The translations under genes and the position numbers were made by a program. DNA of 17,606 bases. Origin: Pseudomonadota bacterium (lineage in GTDB: Bacteria > Desulfobacterota > Desulfovibrionia > Desulfovibrionales > Desulfovibrionaceae). Below the pieces are notes generated by a model. It was not told where the DNA came from, searched no databases, and worked only from the letters and a program-made list of their open reading frames with translations. The stretch lies in assembly GCA_023426275.1 (NCBI GenBank), contig JAFABC010000144.1, positions 1 through 17,606 on the forward strand. The letters are read 5' to 3'. Shown in pieces: positions 7,539-13,714 of the stretch; positions within the stretch are counted from its first letter, which is position 1, and every line of letters starts with the position of its first letter.

Positions 7539-8170
7539 TGCGCGTCCTGACGAAACTCGGCGGTTGCTGCCGGGCAACCCTGCTGTCCTGCGCCCTGGCG
7601 GCCCTGGCCGCCGGTCCGGCCCTGGCCGGGGGCATCGACCAGGCCAAGGCCGGCCTGCTCGCCCTGAAAAAAGGCGACAACACCAAGGCCGTCACCCTGC
7701 TGACCGATGCCCTGGACTCCAACGAGCTGCCGGTGGAAAAGATCTCGCTTTTCTACGCCGCCCGGGGGGAGGCCCACGCGGCCTGCGGCGAACCGGCCAA
7801 AGCCATCACCGACTACTCCAAGGCCCTGGCCCTGGCCCCCCACAACGCCGCCGTGGCCTACAATCGCGGCAACGCCCACTTCTGCCTGCACCACTACGAC
7901 AAGGCCATTGCCGATTACTCCCTGGCCCTGGACATCGACGTCGGCAACGCCAAGGCCTTCAACAACCGGGGCGCGGCCTGGTTCAAGAAAGGCAACCTGC
8001 AAAGCGCGCTGGCCAACTTCTCCCTGGCCATCAATCTCGATCCCGAAGACCCGGACATCTTCCTCAACCGGGGCAAGGTCTACGAAGCCCTGGGCGCACC
8101 GGAAAAAGCCCGGACGGATTTCCTGCAAGTCAAAAAGCTCGACCCCTCGGCCAAGACGCCGTTGGATTGA
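7538..8170 (+). CDS. Exported tetratricopeptide-repeat protein
   Basis: The 210-residue product starts with a classical signal peptide: basic residues, then a hydrophobic core rich in A and L, then AGPALA with likely cleavage after A30. It should therefore be periplasmic or secreted. Residues about 34-205 are tetratricopeptide repeats, with recurring patterns such as AKAITDYSKALALAP, YDKAIADYSLALDID and LQSALANFSLAINLDPEDP. TPR proteins are scaffolds for protein-protein contacts and have no catalytic role of their own. Its ATG overlaps the PilZ stop codon by one base, with GGGAG upstream. The coupling to a c-di-GMP receptor suggests a shared process across the inner membrane, but the PilZ protein is cytoplasmic and this one exported, so direct contact is not implied. 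The specific partner is unknown. Confidence 0.85.
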   Translation: MRVLTKLGGCCRATLLSCALAALAAGPALAGGIDQAKAGLLALKKGDNTKAVTLLTDALDSNELPVEKISLFYAARGEAHAACGEPAKAITDYSKALALAPHNAAVAYNRGNAHFCLHHYDKAIADYSLALDIDVGNAKAFNNRGAAWFKKGNLQSALANFSLAINLDPEDPDIFLNRGKVYEALGAPEKARTDFLQVKKLDPSAKTPLD

Positions 8171-8213
8171 TCCCCCCGGGCCAAGGCAAGGCCGCGCCGA
8201 CGCCCCCGCCGAC

Positions 8214-8498
8214 TCAGAAGAGACCGGCCAGGGCGGGCGCGGCCTTGGTCGGCTCGAACTCCACCACGGTGTAGCTGGCCGCCCCTTCGCGCTTGAAGGG
8301 ATCGCGGGCCAGGATTTCCATCAAGGCTTCCCGGCTTGCGGCCCGGGCCAGAATCAGTCCGCCCGTACGTGGCACCTGCCGTCCGGACAGCAGGAACGTG
8401 CCGGAGGCATACTGGCCTTCGAGAAAGCGGACATGCTCCCCAAGCAACGCGTCAATCACCGCAAGATCCTTTTCATACTGCAACAGAACCAGAAACAT
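8214..8498 (-). CDS. YciI-like domain protein
   Basis: The 94-residue protein fits the YCII-related family (dimeric ferredoxin-like alpha/beta barrel). It begins MFLVLLQYEKDLAVIDALLGEHVRFL, with the conserved His (H22) in the EHVRFLE segment. It also has the RDPF motif (about 65-68) containing the Asp that pairs with the His in the putative active site, and ends with a strand carrying YTVVEFEP. Most relatives have no assigned reaction; a few are dehydrochlorinase-like or act with other enzymes. The ATG has a good GGGAG ribosome site. It converges with the TPR gene on its left and diverges from the cyclic-nucleotide-binding gene on its right, so it is probably a single-gene unit. Confidence 0.85.
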   Translation of the reverse strand: MFLVLLQYEKDLAVIDALLGEHVRFLEGQYASGTFLLSGRQVPRTGGLILARAASREALMEILARDPFKREGAASYTVVEFEPTKAAPALAGLF

Positions 8499-8674
8499 GA
8501 CGATTTCTCCCGTGCAACAGGCACTCGATCCGATGTTTCACCAAAAGCGACGGTGCCGCTTTCCCTAAAACCAACGCTTCCCAATCCGTCATTCCTTCGT
8601 TAGAGCAGAGCAGGAGCGGCACAGCGGGCGGCGATGCGACGCGGCCCGAAACCCTGCGGAAAAGGAGACGGTGC

Positions 8675-9154
8675 GTGGAACAGGTCCAAACGGAAGCCGA
8701 ACACGCGGACATCACGGCGCGCCTCGACGACCTCAAGCTCGGGGCGGCCTTTGCCAGCAAGGAAGTCGGCATCCTGGCCGGCTACTTGCGGGAAACCTCC
8801 TTCCCGGCCGGGACCGTCATCATCCAGGAGGGACGGCGGGCGACCTCCCTGGCCTTTATCGAAAACGGCGTGGTCACGATCCAGAAAGAGGACCTCGGCG
8901 CGCCCGAACGGCACATCATCGACCTGACCCGCGACGCCGTTATCGGGGAAATCGCCTTTTTCGACAACGAGCCGCGCTCGGCCACCGTGGTGGCCCGGAC
9001 CGACGTCCGGCTGCTGGTCATGACCCGCGAGGATTTCGACGCCCTGGCCCGGGAGCACCCGCAGCTGGCCATCAAAATGCTCTTTTACATCGGCCGGGTG
9101 CTCAGCCGCCGGCTGCGGCAGGTGACGGGCCGTTTCGTCGGCCTGCTGGCCTGA
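8675..9154 (+). CDS. Stand-alone cyclic-nucleotide-binding domain protein
   Basis: This 159-residue protein is a single CRP/FNR-type cyclic-nucleotide-binding domain. The beta-roll runs from about residue 35 to 130, with the turn GTVIIQEGRRATSLAFIENG and a phosphate-binding-cassette-like segment VIGEIAFFDNEPRSATVVA. After that come one or two helices (IKMLFYIGRVLSRRLRQVTG). The DNA-binding winged helix of CRP/FNR regulators is absent, since the protein ends right after the C-helix, so it is not a transcription factor on its own. FDNEPRSATV keeps the Glu and Arg pattern used for cyclic nucleotides, so ligand binding is plausible. The GTG start has an excellent AAGGAG site 7 bases upstream. It is followed by a convergent chemoreceptor gene. 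The role is open: a soluble sensor or regulatory subunit of a partner. Confidence 0.85.
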   Translation: MEQVQTEAEHADITARLDDLKLGAAFASKEVGILAGYLRETSFPAGTVIIQEGRRATSLAFIENGVVTIQKEDLGAPERHIIDLTRDAVIGEIAFFDNEPRSATVVARTDVRLLVMTREDFDALAREHPQLAIKMLFYIGRVLSRRLRQVTGRFVGLLA

Positions 9155-9250
9155 CTCCATTCCCGGACCTCCCGGACGAAGCGCCTGCCCCGTCCACATT
9201 CCCGCATCCGCTCCCTTTGCGGCGGGAGGCCGGGAGGGCCGCCCGCCCTT

Positions 9251-9273
9251 CCCGACCGTCGGGGGCATTTTCC
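9251..9273 (+). terminator. Possible terminator between convergent genes
   Basis: CCCGA (9251-9255) and TCGGG (9259-9263) form a short stem, followed by GGCATTTTCCC. Just upstream, GGCGGG (9221-9226) and CCCGCC (9242-9247) form a larger GC-rich dyad with internal GGCC repeats. The region separates the convergent cyclic-nucleotide-binding and chemoreceptor genes. The T-tract is short, so this is tentative. Confidence 0.35.
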
Positions 9274-9302
9274 CTTCCCCCACACCCCTTGAAATCCTCA
9301 AA

Positions 9303-11351
9303 TCAGACGGGCAGGGCCGGTTGTCCCCCAGCCGCTCCCGACTCTTCGCGAAGCCCCGCCACCACGGCTTCAAGCCCTCTGGCCTGTCCGCCAAGGGTGC
9401 CCACGGCCCGGGCCGAAGCGGCCATGGCCTGCTGGGTTTCGCTGGCGATACGGTTGATGTCCTCCATGGTCCGGCGCATCTGCTCGGACGTGGCGGACTG
9501 CTCCTCGGCGGCCGTGGCCATGGACCGGATCTGATCGGACGTCCTGGCCACAATTCCGACGATTTCCTGCAACATTTCTCCGGAATCGTTGGCTTTCTTC
9601 GTTCCAAGCCGGATCGCCCGGGACGTCTCCCCGGTCTTGTCGATATTTTTCCTGGCGCTTTGCTGCATGGCGGTGACAAACCCGCCCACATCCTTGGTGG
9701 CGGACATGGTCTTTTCCGCCAGCTTGCGCACCTCGTCGGCCACCACGGCGAATCCCCGGCCCGCCTCGCCGGCCCGGGCCGCCTCGATGGCGGCATTGAG
9801 CGCCAGCAGATTGGTCTGGTCGGCGATGTCGGCGATCACCCGCATGATCTCGCCCACGCCTTCGGCCTGTCCGCCCAGTTCGTCCATGTCCCGCCGCAAC
9901 TCCTCGGCCAGACGGTTGACGTTCTCGATGGTCGCCACGACATCTTCCACCATCCGGGCCCCGGTCTCGGCCTTTTGGCGGGCGGCTTCGGCCAGGGAAT
10001 CGGCGGCGGCGGCATTCCTGGCCACATCCGTGACGGCCTCGGTCATGGCGTCCATGGCCGAGGCCGTTTCGCCCACACGGTTTTTCTGCTCCATGGCCCC
10101 ATGCTCGACCGTCTCGACCTGCCGGGTGAGGTCCTCGATCTCCCGGGCCAGATTGTCGGCAATGGCATTGGCTTCCCGGGCCGTTTCCCGCATCCGGCCC
10201 GACTGTTCGACCATCATGGCCTCGCGGCGGCGCAGTTCGGTAAAATCGGAATAGACGCACAGCGCGCCCATGAGCCGGCCGTTGATCGTGTTGTACAGCG
10301 GCGTGGCATCGATCTGGACGTCGCGGCGGCTGCCCTTGCGGGAAACAAGCTCCACGCCCTGATGGACGGGACGCCCGGTGGCCATGGCCGTGCCCAGCAC
10401 GGTCTGACGCTTTGGATCGCCATAAAAAAAACCGGCGACATTTTGTCCGTAAGCGTCTTCGGGGCGCCCCGGCTGTTCCAGCAACTCCAGCAAGGCGTCA
10501 TTGGTCAGGCGTAAATCCTGCTTTTCGTCCACCACCACAAAAGGCGTGGCCATGCCCTGGACGATCCCCTGGTAATAGCCCAGGGAATTTTCCAAGTGGT
10601 GCACCATGGCCTGGAGCGAGGTCGCCATCCGGGTGAATTCCCGCGGCAGCCCCGAGGCCGGCTCGGACGTGAAATCCCCCCGGCTTATGGTCTCGGCGTA
10701 GGCCACGATGACCGCCGCTCCCCGCGTGACGCCCCGAATGAGCAGACCGATCAGGCCGACCAGCGCCAGCACCGAGACCACGGCCATGATGAGGAAGATC
10801 CGAAACACCGCCGCCTCGCCGGCCTCGATGGCGGCCAGATTGGCCTTGGACACCCGCTTCTGGGTGGCGATGGCGTCGAGCGCGATTTTTTTGATTTTCC
10901 GCCAAAGCGGCGTTTCGTCACGATTGAGAATGGTCACGGACCGGGCCGTATCGCCCGTGCCGGCCATGTCCATCAAGCGCACCTTGAGGTCGTGGCTGGC
11001 GTTCCAGAAGGGTTCAATGGTGGCCAGCTCGCGGGCCATATCCCCCTTGGCCAGGGAGAGCGCCGCAGCCAGGGCCTCGCGAAACGCCTGGTCGGCTTTG
11101 GCGAAGTTGTCCCGGGCCTTCTGGTCCGACGGATTGAGGATGACATTGCGCGTAGCCTGTTCGGTCTGGAGCCCCTGGGCGTACACATTTTGCAAATTGA
11201 ACAGCAGCGGTTCATCGATGGAGGAAATCTTTTCCAGATGCCCCACCATTCGGGTTTGCTGCACATAGAGCAGCGCCAATGTCAGCGCCGCGCCGACCAG
11301 GCTGGCAACGCCAAGCGCCAGCAACAGCCATTTGATACTCATTCTGTGCAT
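9303..11351 (-). CDS. Methyl-accepting chemotaxis protein with PAS domain
   Basis: From the chosen ATG (MHRMSIKWLLL) the protein has 682 residues. The order is: transmembrane helix 1 (about 5-30), a periplasmic helical sensor of about 150 residues, transmembrane helix 2 (about 183-206), HAMP (about 206-258), a cytoplasmic PAS domain (about 260-375) and a long methyl-accepting coiled-coil. The signalling tip is canonical, with DQTNLLALNAAIEAARAGE and GRGFAVVADEVRKLAEKT at about 511-548. It should sit at the inner-membrane chemoreceptor array and control CheA. There is no C-terminal NWETF-like pentapeptide. The start at 11351 has GGAG with proper spacing; an upstream GTG at 11423 would add 24 non-membrane residues and is less likely. 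The periplasmic part resembles four-helix-bundle sensors; its ligand, and any PAS cofactor, cannot be told from the sequence. Confidence 0.93.
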   Translation of the reverse strand: MHRMSIKWLLLALGVASLVGAALTLALLYVQQTRMVGHLEKISSIDEPLLFNLQNVYAQGLQTEQATRNVILNPSDQKARDNFAKADQAFREALAAALSLAKGDMARELATIEPFWNASHDLKVRLMDMAGTGDTARSVTILNRDETPLWRKIKKIALDAIATQKRVSKANLAAIEAGEAAVFRIFLIMAVVSVLALVGLIGLLIRGVTRGAAVIVAYAETISRGDFTSEPASGLPREFTRMATSLQAMVHHLENSLGYYQGIVQGMATPFVVVDEKQDLRLTNDALLELLEQPGRPEDAYGQNVAGFFYGDPKRQTVLGTAMATGRPVHQGVELVSRKGSRRDVQIDATPLYNTINGRLMGALCVYSDFTELRRREAMMVEQSGRMRETAREANAIADNLAREIEDLTRQVETVEHGAMEQKNRVGETASAMDAMTEAVTDVARNAAAADSLAEAARQKAETGARMVEDVVATIENVNRLAEELRRDMDELGGQAEGVGEIMRVIADIADQTNLLALNAAIEAARAGEAGRGFAVVADEVRKLAEKTMSATKDVGGFVTAMQQSARKNIDKTGETSRAIRLGTKKANDSGEMLQEIVGIVARTSDQIRSMATAAEEQSATSEQMRRTMEDINRIASETQQAMAASARAVGTLGGQARGLEAVVAGLREESGAAGGQPALPV

Positions 11352-11760
11352 GACAGGCTCCGTGACAAAGGCAAAACGTCTCCAGCAAGTTGGCACAGTG
11401 CAACAACTCTCCGGAAAACCCACAAAAATGTGACGTGTTGGTGAAGATTATTCCAACAATGTCAACAGAGCAAGTCTTGATCACCCCTTTTCTGCACCAG
11501 CACAGTCACTTGTTCGTTCAATCACAATTCTTTCTTTACAATGGAGTTGTTTTGGTATTTTATTGTGAATAAAAGAACAAATACATTGCGTCACTCCGAT
11601 ATCGCGGCCTCCCTGGATACCGTCCAGGCCATGCGGCACCGTTGGCCGGCGGGAAAAAAGACTTTTCCGACAGCCACGTCCGGGCTACACTGAGACAATT
11701 CGGCGCTTCGCCGGCATCGCCGCAGCGGGGAGCCGGTCCCTGACGAAAAGGAGAACCGCC
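11352..11760. other. AT-rich intergenic region between chemoreceptor and lipoprotein genes
   Basis: About 410 bp separate these divergent genes. Positions 11415-11600 are strikingly AT-rich for this genome. On the minus strand TTGACA (11460-11465) is present, but the proper spacing gives no good -10 hexamer; AATAAT lies only 8 bases beyond it. TCACAA (11522-11527) and TTGTGA (11563-11568) are half-sites of the FNR/CRP-like TTGTGA type but 35 bases apart. I see no convincing gene here. Confidence 0.5.
11663..11691 (+). promoter_or_regulatory. Weak promoter candidate for the lipoprotein gene
   Basis: TTTTCC (11663-11668), a 17-base spacer and TACACT (11686-11691) lie about 70 bp before the lipoprotein ATG. 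The hexamers match consensus at 3/6 and 4/6. It is reported because spacing and position fit; the match is weak. Confidence 0.25.
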
Positions 11761-12006
11761 ATGCGCCAACTCTCGCTCCTGATCCTGCTGAGCCTGTTTG
11801 CGGCCGTCGGCTGCACCCGTCCTCCCTACTCCAGTCCGGGCAAGGAACTGGCCGCAGTGGAGGCCGATTACACCGACTGCTTCACCGAGGCCTCGCTTTC
11901 GGTCAACACGCCGCCGTTCCCCGACAGCCCGCTCGGCGAGGCGGCCAGCGAAACCGACTCCTGTATGCGCGATCGGGGCTACGCGTACCATATGCGCCTG
12001 TTTTAA
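11761..12006 (+). CDS. Small lipoprotein, function unknown
   Basis: The 81-residue product begins with a short signal peptide (MRQLSLLILLSLFAAVGC). Its lipobox-like AVGC makes C18 the expected lipid-modified residue. The mature part is only about 64 residues and contains two further cysteines (C40 and C68), a possible disulfide pair. It ends with CMRDRGYAYHMRLF; a CM-x-x-RGY ending is seen in several small bacterial lipoproteins of unknown role. The residue after C18 is Thr, not Asp, so outer-membrane sorting is possible. The ATG has a strong AAGGAG ribosome site. It stands alone between the chemoreceptor gene and tmRNA. I cannot assign a function. Confidence 0.8.
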   Translation: MRQLSLLILLSLFAAVGCTRPPYSSPGKELAAVEADYTDCFTEASLSVNTPPFPDSPLGEAASETDSCMRDRGYAYHMRLF

Positions 12007-12010
12007 GGCA

Positions 12011-12033
12011 GCCGCCCCTTGCCTTTTGGCGGC
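12011..12033 (+). terminator. GC-rich hairpin after the lipoprotein gene
   Basis: GCCGCC (12011-12016) and GGCGGC (12028-12033) form a 6-bp stem with an 11-base loop, starting four bases after the lipoprotein stop. There is no uridine tract after it. It overlaps the probable -35 of the tmRNA promoter, so it may be a weak terminator, an mRNA 3' end, or chance. Confidence 0.3.
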
Positions 12034-12046
12034 GAAGCGTTATTGT
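12019..12046 (+). promoter_or_regulatory. Probable tmRNA promoter
   Basis: TTGCCT (12019-12024), a 16-base spacer and TATTGT (12041-12046) match the sigma70 hexamers at 4/6 each. Transcription would start near 12053, a few bases before the mature tmRNA 5' end at 12058. The position is right for a stable RNA gene. Consensus-based only. Confidence 0.4.
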
Positions 12047-12047
12047 A

Positions 12048-12081
12048 TGGTTTCGACGGGGGCGCCCTGGTTTCGACGGGG
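12048..12081 (+). repeat. 14-bp direct repeat spanning the tmRNA 5' end
   Basis: TGGTTTCGACGGGG occurs at 12048-12061 and again at 12068-12081, 20 bases apart. The second copy is the conserved tmRNA 5' segment; the first covers the leader and the first four bases of the acceptor strand. The repeat is seen directly; its origin by slippage or local duplication is inference. Confidence 0.85.
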
Positions 12082-12414
12082 ATAGTGAAGCCCTGGTTGC
12101 AGGTCGAGGTGCCGCGAGGCCTCGTAAAACACGCGGCAACTGGTTAACTGCCAACGATTACGATTACGCTCTGGCTGCTTAATGACAGCCAGCGTCCTCT
12201 CGGCTGACGCCTGATACGCCGAATCGGGACGCCACCCTTATCAGGCTGGTGCAACCCCTCGTCCGTTGGGGGACGCACGAGACTACAGACGGACTGGCTA
12301 ACGGCAGCCCGGCCGAAAGGCTTGCCCGCGGCGAGATTGTTTTTCGGTCTAAGCCTGTAGACGCTAGGAGCGGAGCATTCTCGGACGGGGGTTCGATTCC
12401 CCCCGCCTCCACCA
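12058..12414 (+). ncRNA. ssrA: Transfer-messenger RNA (tmRNA)
   Basis: The 357-nt RNA has the full one-piece tmRNA layout. The 5' end GGGGGCG (12058-12064) pairs with CGCCTCC (12404-12410) to form the tRNA-like acceptor stem, followed by the discriminator A and an encoded CCA (12412-12414). The 5' conserved segment CTGGTTTCGACGGGG and the T-arm GACGGGGGTTCGATTCCCCC are present. The reading frame resumes at GCC (12150) after GGTTAACT and encodes ANDYDYALAA, ending at TAA (12180-12182). tmRNA with SmpB rescues ribosomes stalled on broken mRNAs and tags the nascent peptide for proteolysis. Pseudoknot-forming sequence follows the tag. A promoter candidate precedes it and a strong terminator follows 80 bases later. 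An extra copy of the conserved TGGTTTCGACGGGG lies just before the 5' end. Confidence 0.97.
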
Positions 12415-12494
12415 TGTAACATGTTGAAAATATTAAAGATAAAAAACAGCAAATCTACTACCCACAACTTACCCACTCACCCATTTTTCAGTAG

Positions 12495-12530
12495 ACCGCC
12501 CTTGGCTCAAGCCCGGGGCGGTTTGCTTTT
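12495..12530 (+). terminator. Rho-independent terminator downstream of tmRNA
   Basis: ACCGCCC (12495-12501) pairs with GGGCGGT (12516-12522), and an inner GGC/GCC pair extends the hairpin. It is followed by TTGCTTTT. It faces the tmRNA direction, about 80 nt after the CCA end. A clear intrinsic terminator. Confidence 0.75.
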
Positions 12531-12622
12531 GTAAGGCACGGGGAACTTTTTTGCCAAGCCAGCCCGCGCCATGGCCATACATGGGCCGGGCGACGGGATT
12601 GCCGGCGGTGCCGACCACGACG

Positions 12623-12661
12623 AAATAAAAAAGCGCCCTCGGATCGACTCCGAAGGCGCTT
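12623..12661 (-). terminator. Strong minus-strand rho-independent terminator
   Basis: On the minus strand AAGCGCC (12655-12661) pairs with GGCGCTT (12631-12637), with an inner TCGGA/TCCGA stem (12649-12653 with 12639-12643) and a 5-base loop. It is followed by TTTTATTTCG. The 12 paired bases and T-run are textbook. No believable protein gene lies upstream of it on this strand, so it most likely ends a non-coding RNA. Confidence 0.75.
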
Positions 12662-12800
12662 ACCTTGCCTTGCCATAATGTCGGCCCTACAGAATCTGTA
12701 CCCCTCCGCCTCAGAACTTCCGTACGCTCTACCGGGCCGGGGCCTGTTGTGGGAGGCAAGCGGCCGATACCCTTTGTGGCCGAAAGGCCTGCCCGAACCT
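12662..12800 (-). ncRNA. Putative structured RNA, 6S-like
   Basis: No good ORF exists here, yet the segment folds as a long, bulged, nested hairpin. In plus coordinates the arms pair as follows: 12668-12671 with 12784-12787; 12672-12675 with 12777-12780; TCGGCC 12681-12686 with GGCCGA 12762-12767; CCTCC 12703-12707 with GGAGG 12752-12756; and CAGAAC 12712-12717 with GTTGTG 12746-12751 (one mismatch). A small hairpin TACAG/CTGTA (12688-12700) sits in the internal loop, on the 3' side if read on the minus strand. A rod with a large internal bubble and a 3'-side hairpin is the general plan of 6S RNA, which mimics an open promoter and binds sigma70 RNA polymerase. The strong terminator at 12623-12661 favours the minus strand. 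Ends are approximate, no clear promoter was found, and the 6S identity is a hypothesis. Confidence 0.4.
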
Positions 12801-12916
12801 AAAAAAGCGTTCCGCTTTCAAGGAGATACCAGGGTTGCCGCCCTTCTCTCGGGCTTGCGCCCGCGGCGGCTTTGGCGTAGATTGACATAATTGGAATTCA
12901 TAGACCTGGAGTACGC

Positions 12917-13690
12917 ATGAAGCTCGCGGTAGCCGGCAAAGGCGGTGTGGGGAAAACCTCCGTCACTGCCTGGCTTGGCGATTATCTCCGCCGTCAGGGC
13001 AAACAAGCCTGGCTCGTGGACGCCGACACCACCCTGTCCCTGGGACCGGCCCTGGGCCTGCCCTTTTCCCGCATCCCCCTTCCCCTGAGCCAGGATGCCA
13101 CCCTGGTTGCCGATCGCACGGCCGAAGGCGGCGGCATGCTCTCGCTCACCCCGGACGTGGCCGATCTGCCCGAGAGGCTCTCCCTGGACGTCGACGGCCT
13201 GCGGCTGCTCGTCATGGGGTCCGTGGCCGGAGCCGGCGGCGGATGCGCCTGCGCCGCCAACGCCGTCCTGAAGGCCTTGCTCGGCCATTTGTTCCTGACG
13301 CCGGGCCAGTATGTGCTGGTCGACCTGGAAGCCGGGGTCGAACACCTGGGCCGGGGCACGGCGGCGGATGCAGACGGACTGATCGTCGTGTCCGAGCCGA
13401 GCCTGCGCGGGCTGGTCGCGGCCGCCTCCATCGGCGCCATGGCCAGGGACCTGGGCCTGACGCGGCAGGCCCTCGTGCTCAATCGCTGTCAGAACCGTCC
13501 CGAGTTGCCCGGCCTGCCCGGGCTCCCCCCCCTGGCCGCCGTGCTGCCACCCCTGGCCTCCCTGGCCGAAAGGCAGCTCACCGACGCCTCGGTGCTCGGC
13601 CTGCCCGAGCGCGACAGCATCGATGCGGCCCTGGAAGCGGTGCTGGCCGCCTTGTCTCCATCTTCCCGGCCAAAGCCGGAAGCCTTGTAA
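12917..13690 (+). CDS. cooC: CO dehydrogenase nickel-insertion accessory ATPase CooC
   Basis: The 257-residue product is a MinD/SIMIBI-class ATPase. It has the deviant Walker A motif GKGGVGKT (7-14) and the switch segment VDADTTLSLG with D35 and D37. The CooC hallmark CxC (C110-A-C112) binds Ni2+ at the dimer interface. The later segment VLVDLEAGVEHLGRGT is the Walker B-like CooC signature. CooC uses ATP-dependent dimerisation to help load nickel into the C-cluster of CooS. The ATG has GGAG eight bases upstream. It is the first gene of the cluster and is followed 24 bp later by the flavoprotein gene. Several CooC paralogues exist in CODH organisms; the nearby cooS makes this one the dedicated maturation factor by context. 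The C-terminus is rich in Pro and Leu but not disrupted. Confidence 0.93.
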   Translation: MKLAVAGKGGVGKTSVTAWLGDYLRRQGKQAWLVDADTTLSLGPALGLPFSRIPLPLSQDATLVADRTAEGGGMLSLTPDVADLPERLSLDVDGLRLLVMGSVAGAGGGCACAANAVLKALLGHLFLTPGQYVLVDLEAGVEHLGRGTAADADGLIVVSEPSLRGLVAAASIGAMARDLGLTRQALVLNRCQNRPELPGLPGLPPLAAVLPPLASLAERQLTDASVLGLPERDSIDAALEAVLAALSPSSRPKPEAL

Positions 13691-13714
13691 CCATCCGTCC
13701 TCCCGGAGGTGCAC

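Larger units (their letters stand above)
12415..12916. other. Non-coding region between tmRNA and coo operon
   Basis: These 502 bp hold the tmRNA terminator, the minus-strand terminator and the structured-RNA candidate. An A-rich stretch follows the tmRNA CCA (12415-12450). A small hairpin AAAGCG/CGCTTT (12804-12818) is terminator-like on the minus strand, with six Ts. Before cooC, TTGACA (12882-12887) overlaps CATAAT (12886-12891). Either could be part of the coo promoter, but no complete hexamer pair with correct spacing is visible and no full CooA-type palindrome (TGTCG-N6-CGACA) is seen. The 3' end of ssrA is a frequent integration site for islands, but no integrase or duplicated ssrA end is present. 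Confidence 0.5.

Noticed and set aside
8600..9796. Minus-strand 398-residue ORF
   Set aside because: It overlaps the cyclic-nucleotide-binding gene and the end of the chemoreceptor gene, both of which have clear domains. Its composition is low-complexity Pro/Arg/Gly.
12179..12415. Minus-strand ORF starting MVEAGGIEPPSE
   Set aside because: It is the antisense of the tmRNA 3' half. This N-terminal pattern is a familiar false protein produced by tRNA and tmRNA T-arm sequences.
12415..12480. Genomic-island attachment site at the tmRNA 3' end
   Set aside because: ssrA is a common integration site and the following sequence is AT-rich, but there is no integrase and no second copy of the ssrA 3' end in the window.
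12469..12759. Minus-strand 96-residue ORF across the non-coding region
   Set aside because: No ribosome site and no family resemblance. It runs through both terminator hairpins and the structured RNA candidate.
12678..12890. Plus-strand 70-residue ORF before cooC
   Set aside because: It overlaps the structured RNA candidate, and its Arg/Pro/Leu-rich composition is typical of chance ORFs in GC-rich DNA.
12882..12910. Full sigma70 promoter or CooA site for the coo operon
   Set aside because: TTGACA is perfect, but the 17-base spacing lands on CCTGGA with no -10 character, and no TGTCG-N6-CGACA palindrome is found.
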